A stretch of DNA of 49,982 nt from Candidatus Saccharimonadota bacterium (lineage in GTDB: Bacteria; Patescibacteriota; Saccharimonadia; Saccharimonadales; Saccharimonadaceae), in NCBI GenBank assembly GCA_016866755.1, contig VGLK01000006.1, positions 1 through 49,982 on the forward strand, given 5' to 3'. Positions within the stretch are counted from its first letter, which is position 1; each line of letters opens with the position of its first letter. The position numbers and the translations under genes are program-made. A model generated the notes under the pieces. That model saw only the letters and a program-made list of their open reading frames with translations. It had not been told where the DNA came from and made no database searches. Positions 26,269 through 34,120 of the stretch are shown in pieces.

Positions 26269-27048
26269 GTGGCTACCGCAATGGAAACGTCTTCCGATCA
26301 CCGCGCCGCACGTGGGCGCACGTTTTGGGGTGTGATTTACGATCACGGGGCGCTGGTATTCAGCGCCTTCTCGGTGTGCATCTACGCCATTCTGGCGCTC
26401 TCGCAGAGCTCGGTATGGTGGTTCGTGCTCATTCCCGTACTGATGGTGGTGTGGGCTGGTCTCGTGTGGGCTGCATCGACCATTCAGATTCCCGGCATGG
26501 AGAAGCCCAGTTTTCGTCCGCAGGATTTCATCAAGATTTCTGTGCGGGCGGTGGTGGTGGCAATCATTACTGCCCTGTGGATGCTGTTTGGCTACTACTT
26601 CGGTACGGCTGACAACTACTGGGCGCTGGTTGCCGGCCACTACCTCTACGGCTCCAAGGGGCTCACCTATTCGCTTGGTCACATCCCCTGGTGGGGACTG
26701 GTGATCATCGGCGTACTGGTGGCCTCTCTGCTGGCCTGGAAGACCCGTCCCAAGTTCATGCAGGCCTCCGGTGCTCAGAAGATCGTCATTGTGATTTTCG
26801 GTGTGCTGGCACTGGTGGGCGTGATGTTCGCCTATACCTTGGTGAGCGGGGTGTTCGCTTTCTTCAACGGGTTTGTGGTGATGTTGCTGCTCGGTCTCCT
26901 GACCTGGTGCCTCATCTACCTCTGCCGGTGGAAGAGCGACCTGTTCGCGCGTGGCGACCTGCTGGCGTTTGCCGGTGTGGCAATCCTGACGGGGTTGCCG
27001 ATCGGCTTTCTGCTCATGCAGATGCTGTACGCCGGTTCCGGTACGTAA
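26269..27048 (+). CDS. Unrecognised seven-helix membrane protein, GC-rich cassette 1
   Basis: A 259-residue protein I do not recognise. After a polar start it has about seven hydrophobic segments: ~26-45, 50-70, 92-112, 140-156, 171-190, 198-218 and 230-252. Loops carry aromatic and basic residues (PSFRPQDF, GHYLYGSKGL). I use a GTG start at 26269 nine bases after AGGAGGTG; an ATG at 26281 is 12 bases farther. The codons strongly favour G or C in third position, unlike all the neighbours, and the gene points against both flanking virB6-like genes. It has its own promoter, leader and 3' hairpin. Recent transfer is likely (inference). Function is unknown; a role with the T4SS is possible from position only. 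Confidence 0.7.
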   Translation: MATAMETSSDHRAARGRTFWGVIYDHGALVFSAFSVCIYAILALSQSSVWWFVLIPVLMVVWAGLVWAASTIQIPGMEKPSFRPQDFIKISVRAVVVAIITALWMLFGYYFGTADNYWALVAGHYLYGSKGLTYSLGHIPWWGLVIIGVLVASLLAWKTRPKFMQASGAQKIVIVIFGVLALVGVMFAYTLVSGVFAFFNGFVVMLLLGLLTWCLIYLCRWKSDLFARGDLLAFAGVAILTGLPIGFLLMQMLYAGSGT

Positions 27049-27066
27049 CCCACTCGCGTGGAAAGG

Positions 27067-27102
27067 CTGGAGTGGTGCGATGATCGCATTGCGCCACTCC
27101 AG
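27067..27102 (+). terminator. Strong hairpin after cassette 1
   Basis: CTGGAGTGG...CGATG pairs with CATTGCGCCACTCCAG over about 16 base pairs with G-T pairs and a four-base loop. No T run follows directly (CTGCCACGG), so it may act as a Rho-independent terminator of weak type, an mRNA 3' stabiliser, or part of the cassette boundary. Confidence 0.55.
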
Positions 27103-27150
27103 CTGCCACGGTCATCTCTCTCAAGGGTTTTTACCCTAAATTTATTTTAA

Positions 27151-30100
27151 TTATCTAGGCCGATAGTTTCGGGGCGGTTCTTGGGGCGAATTGGTTGATT
27201 GAGAGGCGTTAGCTTCAAAACGGTTTCGTAAATGTTCGCGAGCAGCGCGCTCCCCTTCTACCTTGTGGTAGATATTTTTTTGCTCGGTAGTATTAGAATT
27301 GCGTGTCGCATCGGCAATTCGCGCCAAGTCACCATCACTTAAGCCAGCTGGTTTTACGGTGTTTATAATATTGGTAATAGTTTGCGGGCGAGAAAGATCT
27401 TCCCCGACAGTGTAGCGCTGCGGTGTTGGTACGGCACCGGCGGCATATCCTTGGCGGGGCGCCTCGTTGTAGAGTGCTGCCCGTGCCTGTGTGGCTATCT
27501 CTGGTTGTACGGCCGTTCTTGTGTCGGGGTTATATGATCTAGCGTCGCTAGAGGACGGCACAATACGTGGCGCTTCAGGACGCGGTGAGCTTACACCGTG
27601 CGGAATAACTAATTCAGGGGCGGCCGTTGAAGGAGGCGAAGATGTAGTTACGGATACGGGAGCTGAACGAGGCGTTGAACTACCTACTGATGATGCAGAC
27701 GACGAGGTGCTGGCACTAGAGGCTCCAACTGGCGCAGTACTACCACCTCCTGCCGCGGCAGTTGTCGAGGAGCTTGCTCCACCGCCACTCGCTACAATGT
27801 TACGCAGAATAGCTTCTCGTGGACTATTTAAAATTTTCTGACTAAGTTCTGGCGTCTCTAGAATAAACTCTGCGGTCGATGCATTTATGCGTCCATGCTG
27901 CGCTTCGGCTGCCATGGCAATGGTGCTTAGTCCAACAAGTTTCTCTGGTTCTAGGCCGCCGGCACTCATATCGGTGTTAGCGATAACTTGTCGATCGGTG
28001 CCATTAACTCTGACAGATGTAGGGGCGTTTGAAGTAACTCCATTCGCGTAGTCGGACAGCGCTTTGTCCTTTGGTCGCACGCTTCCAACATTTGAACGAA
28101 TACCCATTGTTACAATTCTTTCAGTCTCCGAGCCGCTTCCAGCAACTGTACTTGCAACTACTTCGTTAAGCACCTCTACGCCTCTTACGCCAAAGCTGTT
28201 CGAAAGCATACTCACGTGCGCTTGAATATCAATCGCGTCTGGCACCTCTTGCGCAAGAGCGTCACGTAAGCCCTGTTCAGCTTGACTTAGGCTACCAGCA
28301 TACTCCATTGTTAGCTGCGTTGAGCGATCCTTAATATCAGAATCTTCTTGCCCAGCGGCAATACCGGCAGCTCGCCGAGTAAGCGCACTCTGACTGGCCA
28401 ACCATTCTTGTCGCCTAGTCGGTACTTTATCTGGCTCTAACCCAGCAGCCCGCGCGGCGGCGGCCTCAGCTACCACGTTTTTAGCCGTCTGTACTTCTTC
28501 GGCCCAACTTTCGGTGCCTTGGTTTTTAGCGGCTTGACGCATTACCTCTCGGGTTTGCTTGTTTCTTGCTCCCCGCTGGTAAAGACTGCGGCCTGCTGCT
28601 GCCCCTGGGTTCATCCAGCTACGTTTAGAATTTGGTTTATTTGCCCACATTTGTGCTCTAGTACCCCATTCATCGGCTCGGCGCTTTTTAGCCCGATCGA
28701 TAAGACCGCGGTTTTTATTGTTTGCCATGCCCGCCAACTTACCAACCACACCACCACCAATTGCCACGATCTTAGGAATAAAGACCAATGGCGCAACTAG
28801 TACGGCGAGCCCTAACCCGACCATTATTAATCCAAGCACTTCTTGACCGGTACTGGCTTCATCTGTTAGTGGTAATGGGGCGCTTGAAATAATAATAAAC
28901 CCAGCAATCTGCGAGAGCCCAAATATAAGTGAAAATATTGGAAACAGCATAAGACAAGCTACAAATGCTTTGCGCCAAAAAGTAAAGTATTTTTCGGTGT
29001 TTGGGAGTAAAAAGGCACAAAAAGCAATTGGAGCAACAGCGATAAGAATGATTACTAGTGCATGGCGAGCAGCGATAATAAGAAATGCTACTAATACAGC
29101 AAGTAATGCGGCCAGCATAAGCGGCGTGATTGCAGAGAAAGCCGCAACAATCACGCCCGGTGCAACTGCTAATAGAGAGTATCCTACACCAAGGATAGTT
29201 AGAGAGCTAGCACCGAACAATACCGCAGTAACGACAGTAGTCCACATTTCGGCAGAATCGCTTTGAGAAGTATTTATTAAATCGGGTCGATTAGCTTCAA
29301 GAAAGCCCTGAAGTCCCCAGCCAACAATGTTAGATACATCAACCAATATCGCGCATATCCAGTACGATAAGTTTACTAAAATAGCGCTAGCAATAATTCG
29401 CGGCAACATTTTTTTAATAGTGTAATTAGTTATGCCAATACTTGTTAAGTGCGACATAATAACCAGCAATATCGCAATAACAAATAGAATATTTGCAATG
29501 TTTCGGGCGGATTGCCAAATCACATAGAGTGAGTATGTTGGAGAGTCTTGGTCGCTCGTGTCGGTATTAAGCGGGGTTACCTCTAGCATTGAGCCGATAA
29601 CGGCGTAGACACCATCGAGTGCACCTGCTATAAATAGCGAAACAGGACAGATAATCCAGCCAATGCCATCAATCTGGCATTTGGTCTCTTCAGCGGCAGT
29701 TTCATCACCGTCAGCTGCGCCGTTACCGTTAGCCGCCTCTTCTTCGGTTAATACCGAAAATGATTGATCGCCAGGACCTTCATTATCACAACCATTGCCG
29801 CCAATTGCATTGCCGGAGGTACGGTTCAGTACATCCATGCGCACCGAGTCGCCGTTGCGTGAAAAGCTGACGTTGTAGGTACATATTTGATCAGCATTAC
29901 CGTATCCGAGGCGCACGTTGGCTACATCTAAGTTTCCACCATTGGCACTAATATCCACCACTTCATCAGTACATTGCTCGCCTAACGCTGCGGCACCCGG
30001 CTGCGAAGATATGTTACAGTTTTGATAACGAAACTCTAAACCATTATTGGCAGTTTCAACTACCTGATAATTTTTCGGCTGACCAACAGCCATGGAAATA

Positions 30101-30183
30101 GTAGAATAAAAAACTGACACGCCAAGCGACATGCCAAAAACCATGATGCTAAATAAAGATGCTTGTGTTAGCGCTTTTTTCAT
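27151..30183 (-). CDS. VirB6/TrbL-like T4SS channel protein, copy 2
   Basis: A 1010-residue paralogue of the 23276-26092 protein. It has an N-terminal hydrophobic signal segment, an extracytoplasmic domain with several cysteines, then a polytopic core with CQIDGIGWIICPVS and KKMLPRIIASAILVNLSYW matching copy 1. The C-terminal ~450 residues are soluble and end in Ser/Ala/Pro-rich low-complexity sequence and a basic tail. I place the start at 30183 (MKKALTQAS) because it gives a clean signal segment and follows GTGGGA; the frame continues upstream through a terminator. Two different VirB6-like proteins may form separate or mixed channels. Confidence 0.82.
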   Translation of the reverse strand: MKKALTQASLFSIMVFGMSLGVSVFYSTISMAVGQPKNYQVVETANNGLEFRYQNCNISSQPGAAALGEQCTDEVVDISANGGNLDVANVRLGYGNADQICTYNVSFSRNGDSVRMDVLNRTSGNAIGGNGCDNEGPGDQSFSVLTEEEAANGNGAADGDETAAEETKCQIDGIGWIICPVSLFIAGALDGVYAVIGSMLEVTPLNTDTSDQDSPTYSLYVIWQSARNIANILFVIAILLVIMSHLTSIGITNYTIKKMLPRIIASAILVNLSYWICAILVDVSNIVGWGLQGFLEANRPDLINTSQSDSAEMWTTVVTAVLFGASSLTILGVGYSLLAVAPGVIVAAFSAITPLMLAALLAVLVAFLIIAARHALVIILIAVAPIAFCAFLLPNTEKYFTFWRKAFVACLMLFPIFSLIFGLSQIAGFIIISSAPLPLTDEASTGQEVLGLIMVGLGLAVLVAPLVFIPKIVAIGGGVVGKLAGMANNKNRGLIDRAKKRRADEWGTRAQMWANKPNSKRSWMNPGAAAGRSLYQRGARNKQTREVMRQAAKNQGTESWAEEVQTAKNVVAEAAAARAAGLEPDKVPTRRQEWLASQSALTRRAAGIAAGQEDSDIKDRSTQLTMEYAGSLSQAEQGLRDALAQEVPDAIDIQAHVSMLSNSFGVRGVEVLNEVVASTVAGSGSETERIVTMGIRSNVGSVRPKDKALSDYANGVTSNAPTSVRVNGTDRQVIANTDMSAGGLEPEKLVGLSTIAMAAEAQHGRINASTAEFILETPELSQKILNSPREAILRNIVASGGGASSSTTAAAGGGSTAPVGASSASTSSSASSVGSSTPRSAPVSVTTSSPPSTAAPELVIPHGVSSPRPEAPRIVPSSSDARSYNPDTRTAVQPEIATQARAALYNEAPRQGYAAGAVPTPQRYTVGEDLSRPQTITNIINTVKPAGLSDGDLARIADATRNSNTTEQKNIYHKVEGERAAREHLRNRFEANASQSTNSPQEPPRNYRPR

Positions 30184-30234
30184 ATATCCCACTCTGCTGT
30201 CCTCATTATGCCTAAGCATAAGAGAAAAAGCCAG

Positions 30235-30272
30235 AGTAAAAACACACCCCTTTTCAGGAGTGTGTTTTTTGA
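30235..30272 (-). terminator. Terminator of the lipoprotein gene
   Basis: AAACACAC and GTGTGTTT with an interior CCCCTTTTCAGGA form a stem-loop; reading leftward it ends in a T run (GTGTGTTTTTA). It lies between the lipoprotein stop (30296) and the start of the VirB6-like gene, separating the two transcripts. Confidence 0.8.
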
Positions 30273-30295
30273 TCAAATGCGTGTGGTTATTGCTA

Positions 30296-31231
30296 TTATT
30301 TATTAGCAGACATAGAAATGTGTGTCACGCCTAGTCGGTGTTTACTTGGGTCATTCTCGCACATTTCACCCGTATCTTCAAGGTTCACAAAAGCAATCGT
30401 ACTTACCGGAGCCTCTGGATTTGCAATATCCGGAGAGACTGTTGTAAGTTCGTTCTCACCTTCAGTTTCGGGAACACTTTGTGGGGTTAAAGACACAGGA
30501 ACTTCGTTTATATCAAGAAAAGATACAAGCTGATACGGATCTTTTTTAAGCTCTGCTCGAGGATCTTGATGGATATTGTCGGCTGAAGTGAACTCTAAAT
30601 TAACAGGATTACCAGCTTCGTATTGTTTATTTAGCTCGTGACTCATAGCTATAGCGGCCACTGGAAACTCACCTTCCATAACTGTACCGCTCGAGCTTCC
30701 TGCGGCCATGCCTAACGAGTAATTTGTGAGCATACTAGTAGATAATTCACGCGGATCAGCTTCAAGTACGTGAGATTCCTCTGGAAACTTTTTTTCTATA
30801 TGATCTACAATAAGTTGATTAAATTCCTGATTAGGATTAACCGCGTTCTCCATACTGTCAATTACTTCATTGAAGGTTGCTTGACGATTTGGTTTTTCAC
30901 TAGAGACGTCAATAGAATCTGGTGCAACACATATTTGGCTTTGTTCGGCGTGCGCTTCTCCGAGTTCATTTAGACCATCTATATTATCTAGCTCAAGCGT
31001 AAGTTCGTTTATAGATACAAAAGTTTTTTCAACCGTTGGCTCTGGCGTTTGTGGCATACGATCAGAATTTTGGATTTCAGTCGAGGTAGCTGATGGTTGT
31101 GAGCCGGGCTGTGATTCGGCTTTACTACAGCCAGTTACTGCTACACCGGCAATGGCGCCAAGTGTTGCTAGTCTAATCGCTCGCTCCTTAAAACTAAGGT
31201 TCTCGCGTGATGGTTGGTTGTGGTTTGGCAT
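30296..31231 (-). CDS. Predicted lipoprotein of unknown function
   Basis: The 311-residue protein has a basic N-terminal region, a hydrophobic segment (LATLGAIAGVAVT) and a lipobox ending in Cys (AVTGC, Cys ~35), so it should be lipid-anchored outside the membrane. A Ser/Gln/Pro-rich linker follows, then an acidic, mostly soluble domain that I do not recognise. It has a minus-strand promoter TTGACA-N16-TATAAT (31294-31267) and its own terminator, so it is a single-gene unit between the two T4SS blocks. A role in T4SS assembly or surface contact would be guesswork. Confidence 0.65.
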   Translation of the reverse strand: MPNHNQPSRENLSFKERAIRLATLGAIAGVAVTGCSKAESQPGSQPSATSTEIQNSDRMPQTPEPTVEKTFVSINELTLELDNIDGLNELGEAHAEQSQICVAPDSIDVSSEKPNRQATFNEVIDSMENAVNPNQEFNQLIVDHIEKKFPEESHVLEADPRELSTSMLTNYSLGMAAGSSSGTVMEGEFPVAAIAMSHELNKQYEAGNPVNLEFTSADNIHQDPRAELKKDPYQLVSFLDINEVPVSLTPQSVPETEGENELTTVSPDIANPEAPVSTIAFVNLEDTGEMCENDPSKHRLGVTHISMSANK

Positions 31232-31266
31232 AATTTCTTAAGCACTCCTAGTTATGTATAAGCATT

Positions 31267-31294
31267 ATTATACACATAAACGTATTAATGTCAA
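31267..31294 (-). promoter_or_regulatory. Promoter of the lipoprotein gene
   Basis: On the minus strand TTGACA (31294-31289) and TATAAT (31272-31267), both perfect matches to consensus, are separated by 16 bases. The expected leader to the start at 31231 is about 30 bases. Confidence 0.75.
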
Positions 31295-31312
31295 GGATAA
31301 GAGTTACTTTTA

Positions 31313-31347
31313 TTGTAGATTTAGCCTATTTATCGTATGGTATAAAT
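31313..31347 (+). promoter_or_regulatory. Predicted leaderless promoter of the pilin operon
   Basis: TTGTAG (31313-31318), a 17-base spacer, and TATGGT (31336-31341) are followed by six bases and the ATG at 31348. No Shine-Dalgarno sequence precedes the ATG. Confidence 0.45.
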
Positions 31348-31821
31348 ATGTATTTAACAAACATCAATAAAACAATATATATAATAGGAGCAGTACTGGC
31401 GATTATAGGCACTTCTCTCCTTTTTTTCACCCCAGCGTCTGCCGTAGAGCCAGATTGTAATGGCGACGCGGCCGGAACGGCTTATTGTCTCACGCAAAAT
31501 AACGAAAGTATGTACGCCGATGATGCACCGAAAAACTGTGGTGGTGCCAGTACCTCTATTATTGAATGCGACAGCGAAGATGGCGAAGGGGCAATTTTTG
31601 ACCTGCTAAATTTAGTTATATCAATCATGACAGCTGGTGTCGGTATTTTGGCGGTAATTGGTATTGTGTATGCGGGTGTACTATGGGCGTCGGCTAAAGA
31701 TAGTTCTGATCAGGTTAAGAAAGCCAAAAATATTATATTTAACGTGGTAATTGGCCTCATTATGTTCTTCTTCCTCTATGCAATAACAAACTTCTTAATT
31801 CCTGGCGGAGTATTTGGATAA
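31348..31821 (+). CDS. VirB2/TrbC-like pilin family protein 1
   Basis: A 157-residue protein with an N-terminal signal segment (IYIIGAVLAIIGTSLLFF, ending PASA), a cysteine-containing acidic region (four Cys), and a C-terminal pair of helices around a short charged loop: ILAVIGIVYAGVLW, then DQVKKAKNIIFNVVIGL. This two-helix plan is that of VirB2-like T4SS pilin or TrbC-type proteins. I use the ATG at 31348; an in-frame ATG at 31288 would add a less plausible extension. The next gene starts four bases after its stop, and the first four pilin genes form one operon. Confidence 0.75.
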   Translation: MYLTNINKTIYIIGAVLAIIGTSLLFFTPASAVEPDCNGDAAGTAYCLTQNNESMYADDAPKNCGGASTSIIECDSEDGEGAIFDLLNLVISIMTAGVGILAVIGIVYAGVLWASAKDSSDQVKKAKNIIFNVVIGLIMFFFLYAITNFLIPGGVFG

Positions 31822-31825
31822 GCCT

Positions 31826-32257
31826 ATGAAACAACTACGTATATATATAGCAACGCTCGGTCTTATACTAATTGGTTCGGTTGGTATGGCGCTGGTGTCA
31901 CCGCACGCACCGGTTGCCGATGCCGCTAGCTGTGATCAGCGACTTCTTACAATTCCACCGTGGTATCGCGGGCTAACCACTGGTTCAGACTGCGCCCTGG
32001 TAAGCCCCGATGAAGCCGGCGGAATTTCAGCTTACATCTGGAAAATTGTACTAAACGTATCGGAAATATTCATTCAACTAATTGGTTACATTGCAGTTGG
32101 ATTTATTATTTACGGCGGTTTTATGTATATGATTAGCCAAGGTTCGGCCGATGGAATAAGCAGTGCCAAAAAAATTATTACCAATGCTCTTATTGGGTTG
32201 GTAATAGTAATAGCAGCTACGGCGATAGTTAATCTAGTGGTGGGAGGACTTTCGTAA
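31826..32257 (+). CDS. VirB2/TrbC-like pilin family protein 2
   Basis: A 143-residue protein with signal segment (YIATLGLILIGSVGMALV, ending ADAAS), a short cysteine-bearing exposed part, then helices IGYIAVGFIIYGGFMYM and ALIGLVIVIAATAIVNLVV around the loop SQGSADGISSAKKI. This matches the two-helix pilin plan. The ATG at 31826 follows the previous stop closely; a TTG twelve bases earlier is possible but overlapping. Its stop overlaps the next start by one base. Confidence 0.75.
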   Translation: MKQLRIYIATLGLILIGSVGMALVSPHAPVADAASCDQRLLTIPPWYRGLTTGSDCALVSPDEAGGISAYIWKIVLNVSEIFIQLIGYIAVGFIIYGGFMYMISQGSADGISSAKKIITNALIGLVIVIAATAIVNLVVGGLS

Positions 32258-32556
32258 TGGCGTTGCTGCAAATTTTACGACAGCAGGCTGTACAACGATT
32301 AAACGCCAGCGAGCTTAACATTCCTACAAATGAGGTAAGCAACAGTGCATTTAGCACCGCTCTAGAGGTTGTATATTTAGTGGCGGGCATTGTGGCGGTT
32401 ATAGCAATTATTTACGCTGGCTTTGTTTATACTACGGCAAACGGTGACAGTGGCCGACTGGCGAAAGCTAAAAATGTCATCCTCTATACGGTAGTAGGAC
32501 TGGTAATTATTGGTTTTGCATTCTTAATAACACAAATTGTCATAGGAGTATTTTAA
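32257..32556 (+). CDS. VirB2/TrbC-like pilin family protein 3, lacking a clear signal peptide
   Basis: A 99-residue protein with helices VYLVAGIVAVIAIIYAGFVYT and TVVGLVIIGFAFLITQIVI around the loop TANGDSGRLAKAKN, the same as its neighbours. Unlike them the first ~35 residues are polar with no hydrophobic signal segment, so it may insert without cleavage or act as an internal channel component. ATG and previous stop overlap (TAATG), as do its stop and the next start, so the genes are coupled. Confidence 0.72.
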   Translation: MALLQILRQQAVQRLNASELNIPTNEVSNSAFSTALEVVYLVAGIVAVIAIIYAGFVYTTANGDSGRLAKAKNVILYTVVGLVIIGFAFLITQIVIGVF

Positions 32557-32927
32557 TGAAAAAAACGTATGTATACGGATTACTTTTGGGAGTGGCTACA
32601 GCTGCGTATCTTGCTGTTTCAACTGGGTCGATCGCCGGTGCTATGGATATATATGGGCCATGTAGCGGTAATAGTGATAGTACAATTTGTCGCGCTAGTA
32701 GCGATGAGGCAAGTTCGATTACCCTACCGCTTATTAATACCCTCCTTTTCATTGTAGGCTTGGTTGCAGTAATCATGATTATATTAAGCGGTATTAAATA
32801 CGCAACCTCGGGCGGTGATAGCGGCAAGACGGCCGCCGCTAAAAATACTCTACTCTACTCTATTGTAGGATTGATTGTGGCGATTTTTGCCTACGCAATT
32901 GTACGATTTGTGGTTCAAGCATTTTAA
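32556..32927 (+). CDS. VirB2/TrbC-like pilin family protein 4
   Basis: A 123-residue protein with signal segment (YGLLLGVATAAYLAV), a short exposed stretch with two Cys, and helices LPLINTLLFIVGLVAVIMII and LLYSIVGLIVAIFAYAIVRFV around the loop YATSGGDSGKTAAAKNT. It is nearly the same in this loop as the proteins at 32998 and 35004. It ends the four-gene run; the next pilin gene has its own promoter. Confidence 0.78.
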   Translation: MKKTYVYGLLLGVATAAYLAVSTGSIAGAMDIYGPCSGNSDSTICRASSDEASSITLPLINTLLFIVGLVAVIMIILSGIKYATSGGDSGKTAAAKNTLLYSIVGLIVAIFAYAIVRFVVQAF

Positions 32928-32952
32928 GGCTGGCTAATATATTTACATCTGA

Positions 32953-32958
32953 TATAAT
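32953..32958 (+). promoter_or_regulatory. Extended -10 promoter for pilin 5
   Basis: TATAAT at 32953-32958 preceded by TGA gives an extended -10. The leader of about 35 bases contains AAAGGAAAAG before the ATG at 32998, so this gene is translated with a Shine-Dalgarno site. Confidence 0.5.
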
Positions 32959-32997
32959 TAAAATGAAATTTTCTTAACGAAAGGAAAAGAATCGACT

Positions 32998-33402
32998 ATG
33001 AAAATTAAAAAAATAATTACCTCGGCGCTTGCTGGACTACTAGTTGTTCCTGCGGTTGCTCTTGGTGTTCAGGCTGTAGCTGGTAATATGGCAGTTGCAT
33101 CTGACTGGAACCTTAATGATTCAGTAGATCCAAGCTACACCCAAGGTGACGGCACACCAACTGATCTTGACGGTGATCAGGGAATTATCAAAATGGTAAT
33201 TAACATCCTACTCTTCATCGTTGGTATCATTAGCGTAATTATGCTTATTATTGGTGGTATTCGTTATGCAACTTCTGGTGGCGACAGCGGATCGGTTACT
33301 TCGGCTAAGAATACGATTCTTTACGCAATTATTGGTCTTATCGTAGCAATCTTTGCTTACGCAATTATCAATTTCGTTGTAGACGCATTTGCAACAAGCT
33401 AA
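32998..33402 (+). CDS. VirB2/TrbC-like pilin family protein 5 (probable major subunit)
   Basis: A 134-residue protein: signal segment to about residue 34 (AGLLVVPAVALGV, ending AVAS), a short polar exposed stretch (DSVDPSYTQGDGTPTD), then the two-helix core with YATSGGDSGSVTSAKNT as the loop. It has its own extended -10 promoter, a purine-rich ribosome site and its own terminator, so it can be expressed separately from the upstream operon and in larger amounts; this suits a main pilin subunit (inference). It is close in sequence to the 35004-35423 protein. Confidence 0.78.
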   Translation: MKIKKIITSALAGLLVVPAVALGVQAVAGNMAVASDWNLNDSVDPSYTQGDGTPTDLDGDQGIIKMVINILLFIVGIISVIMLIIGGIRYATSGGDSGSVTSAKNTILYAIIGLIVAIFAYAIINFVVDAFATS

Positions 33403-33426
33403 GCCTGAATACGTAAATAAAAACTT

Positions 33427-33450
33427 CCCTCTCCTGTAGAGGGATTTTTT
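33427..33450 (+). terminator. Terminator of pilin 5 gene
   Basis: CCCTCT (33427-33432) and AGAGGG (33438-33443) form a stem with a five-base loop, followed by a T run to 33450. Confidence 0.85.
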
Positions 33451-33473
33451 ATTTAACGTGTAAATAGTCACAT

Positions 33474-33516
33474 ATAAAAAAACTCTCCCAAGCATATGCC
33501 TGGGAGAGTTTTTTTG
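33474..33516. terminator. Bidirectional terminator between pilin 5 and hsp20
   Basis: AACTCTCCCA (33481-33490) pairs with TGGGAGAGTT (33501-33510), with A runs on one side and T runs on the other. It would end the leftward hsp20 transcript and back up the pilin terminator. Confidence 0.85.
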
Positions 33517-33529
33517 TTTAATCGCAAAA

Positions 33530-34015
33530 TTATTGAATCTGGATTTTCTTTGCTTGTTCTTGCTTTACTTTTACAAAGCTTATAGTAAGAACACCGTCTT
33601 TAAGCTCGGCCTTTACCTCATCTTCTTTAATTGGCACCGGCAAGGCTAAGGTACGGCTAAATTCGCCCCAGTAACATTCCTGAATGTGCCAGTTTGTTGC
33701 CTCAGACTCATCGCCGCTTGAAAGCGTACCAGATATTGTAAGAATGCCGTCAGAAATGCTCACGTCAAGATCGTTACGATCAACGCCAGCGGTACGGGCT
33801 TTTACTACAAGAAGCTCTTCGGTTTCGTAAGCATCGACTGCTAACTGACCCGGAAAGTCTTCCTCTTCGTCCCACTGCTGTTCAGCGGCTGGCTGAGCGG
33901 TAGGTTGTTGGTTTTGAGCAGGTTGTTCATTTTCAGATGAGTAATCATCGTTCAGAAAAGCTGCTGCGAGTTCATCTTCGATCAATAGATCGTCATTCGA
34001 TTGTTTACGGGCCAT
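33530..34015 (-). CDS. Hsp20/alpha-crystallin family small heat shock protein
   Basis: A 161-residue protein with an acidic, Gln-rich disordered N-terminus (~60 residues) and an alpha-crystallin domain: QLAVDAYETEELLVVKARTAGV, DVSISDGILTISG and a late ELKDGVLTISFVKV, the conserved hydrophobic-I/V patch before the C-terminus. Small heat shock proteins hold unfolding proteins. The ATG at 34015 has GGAGG five bases upstream; an earlier in-frame GTG would lie upstream of that site. Its promoter overlaps the divergent comF promoter. Confidence 0.88.
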   Translation of the reverse strand: MARKQSNDDLLIEDELAAAFLNDDYSSENEQPAQNQQPTAQPAAEQQWDEEEDFPGQLAVDAYETEELLVVKARTAGVDRNDLDVSISDGILTISGTLSSGDESEATNWHIQECYWGEFSRTLALPVPIKEDEVKAELKDGVLTISFVKVKQEQAKKIQIQ

Positions 34016-34060
34016 GTTTTCCTCCACTTTTCTCTAGGCTCTTTGACAAAAGTCTCTTTA

Positions 34061-34089
34061 AGTATAACGATTATGTACGGTATAATCAA
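34061..34089 (-). promoter_or_regulatory. hsp20 promoter, overlapping the divergent comF promoter
   Basis: On the minus strand TTGATT (34089-34084) and TATACT (34066-34061) have a 17-base spacer. On the plus strand a TATAAT at 34081-34086 lies inside the same stretch and would serve comF, so the two polymerases would compete for this DNA. Confidence 0.6.
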
Positions 34090-34120
34090 CATTACAGTAC
34101 CTATAAACGTAAAAAATACA

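Noticed and set aside
26158-27102. GC-rich insert as assembly chimera or contamination.
   Set aside because: It has AT-rich local-style promoter sequence and continuous flanks, and a second insert of the same style occurs at 43 kb. Not excluded without reads, but not preferred.
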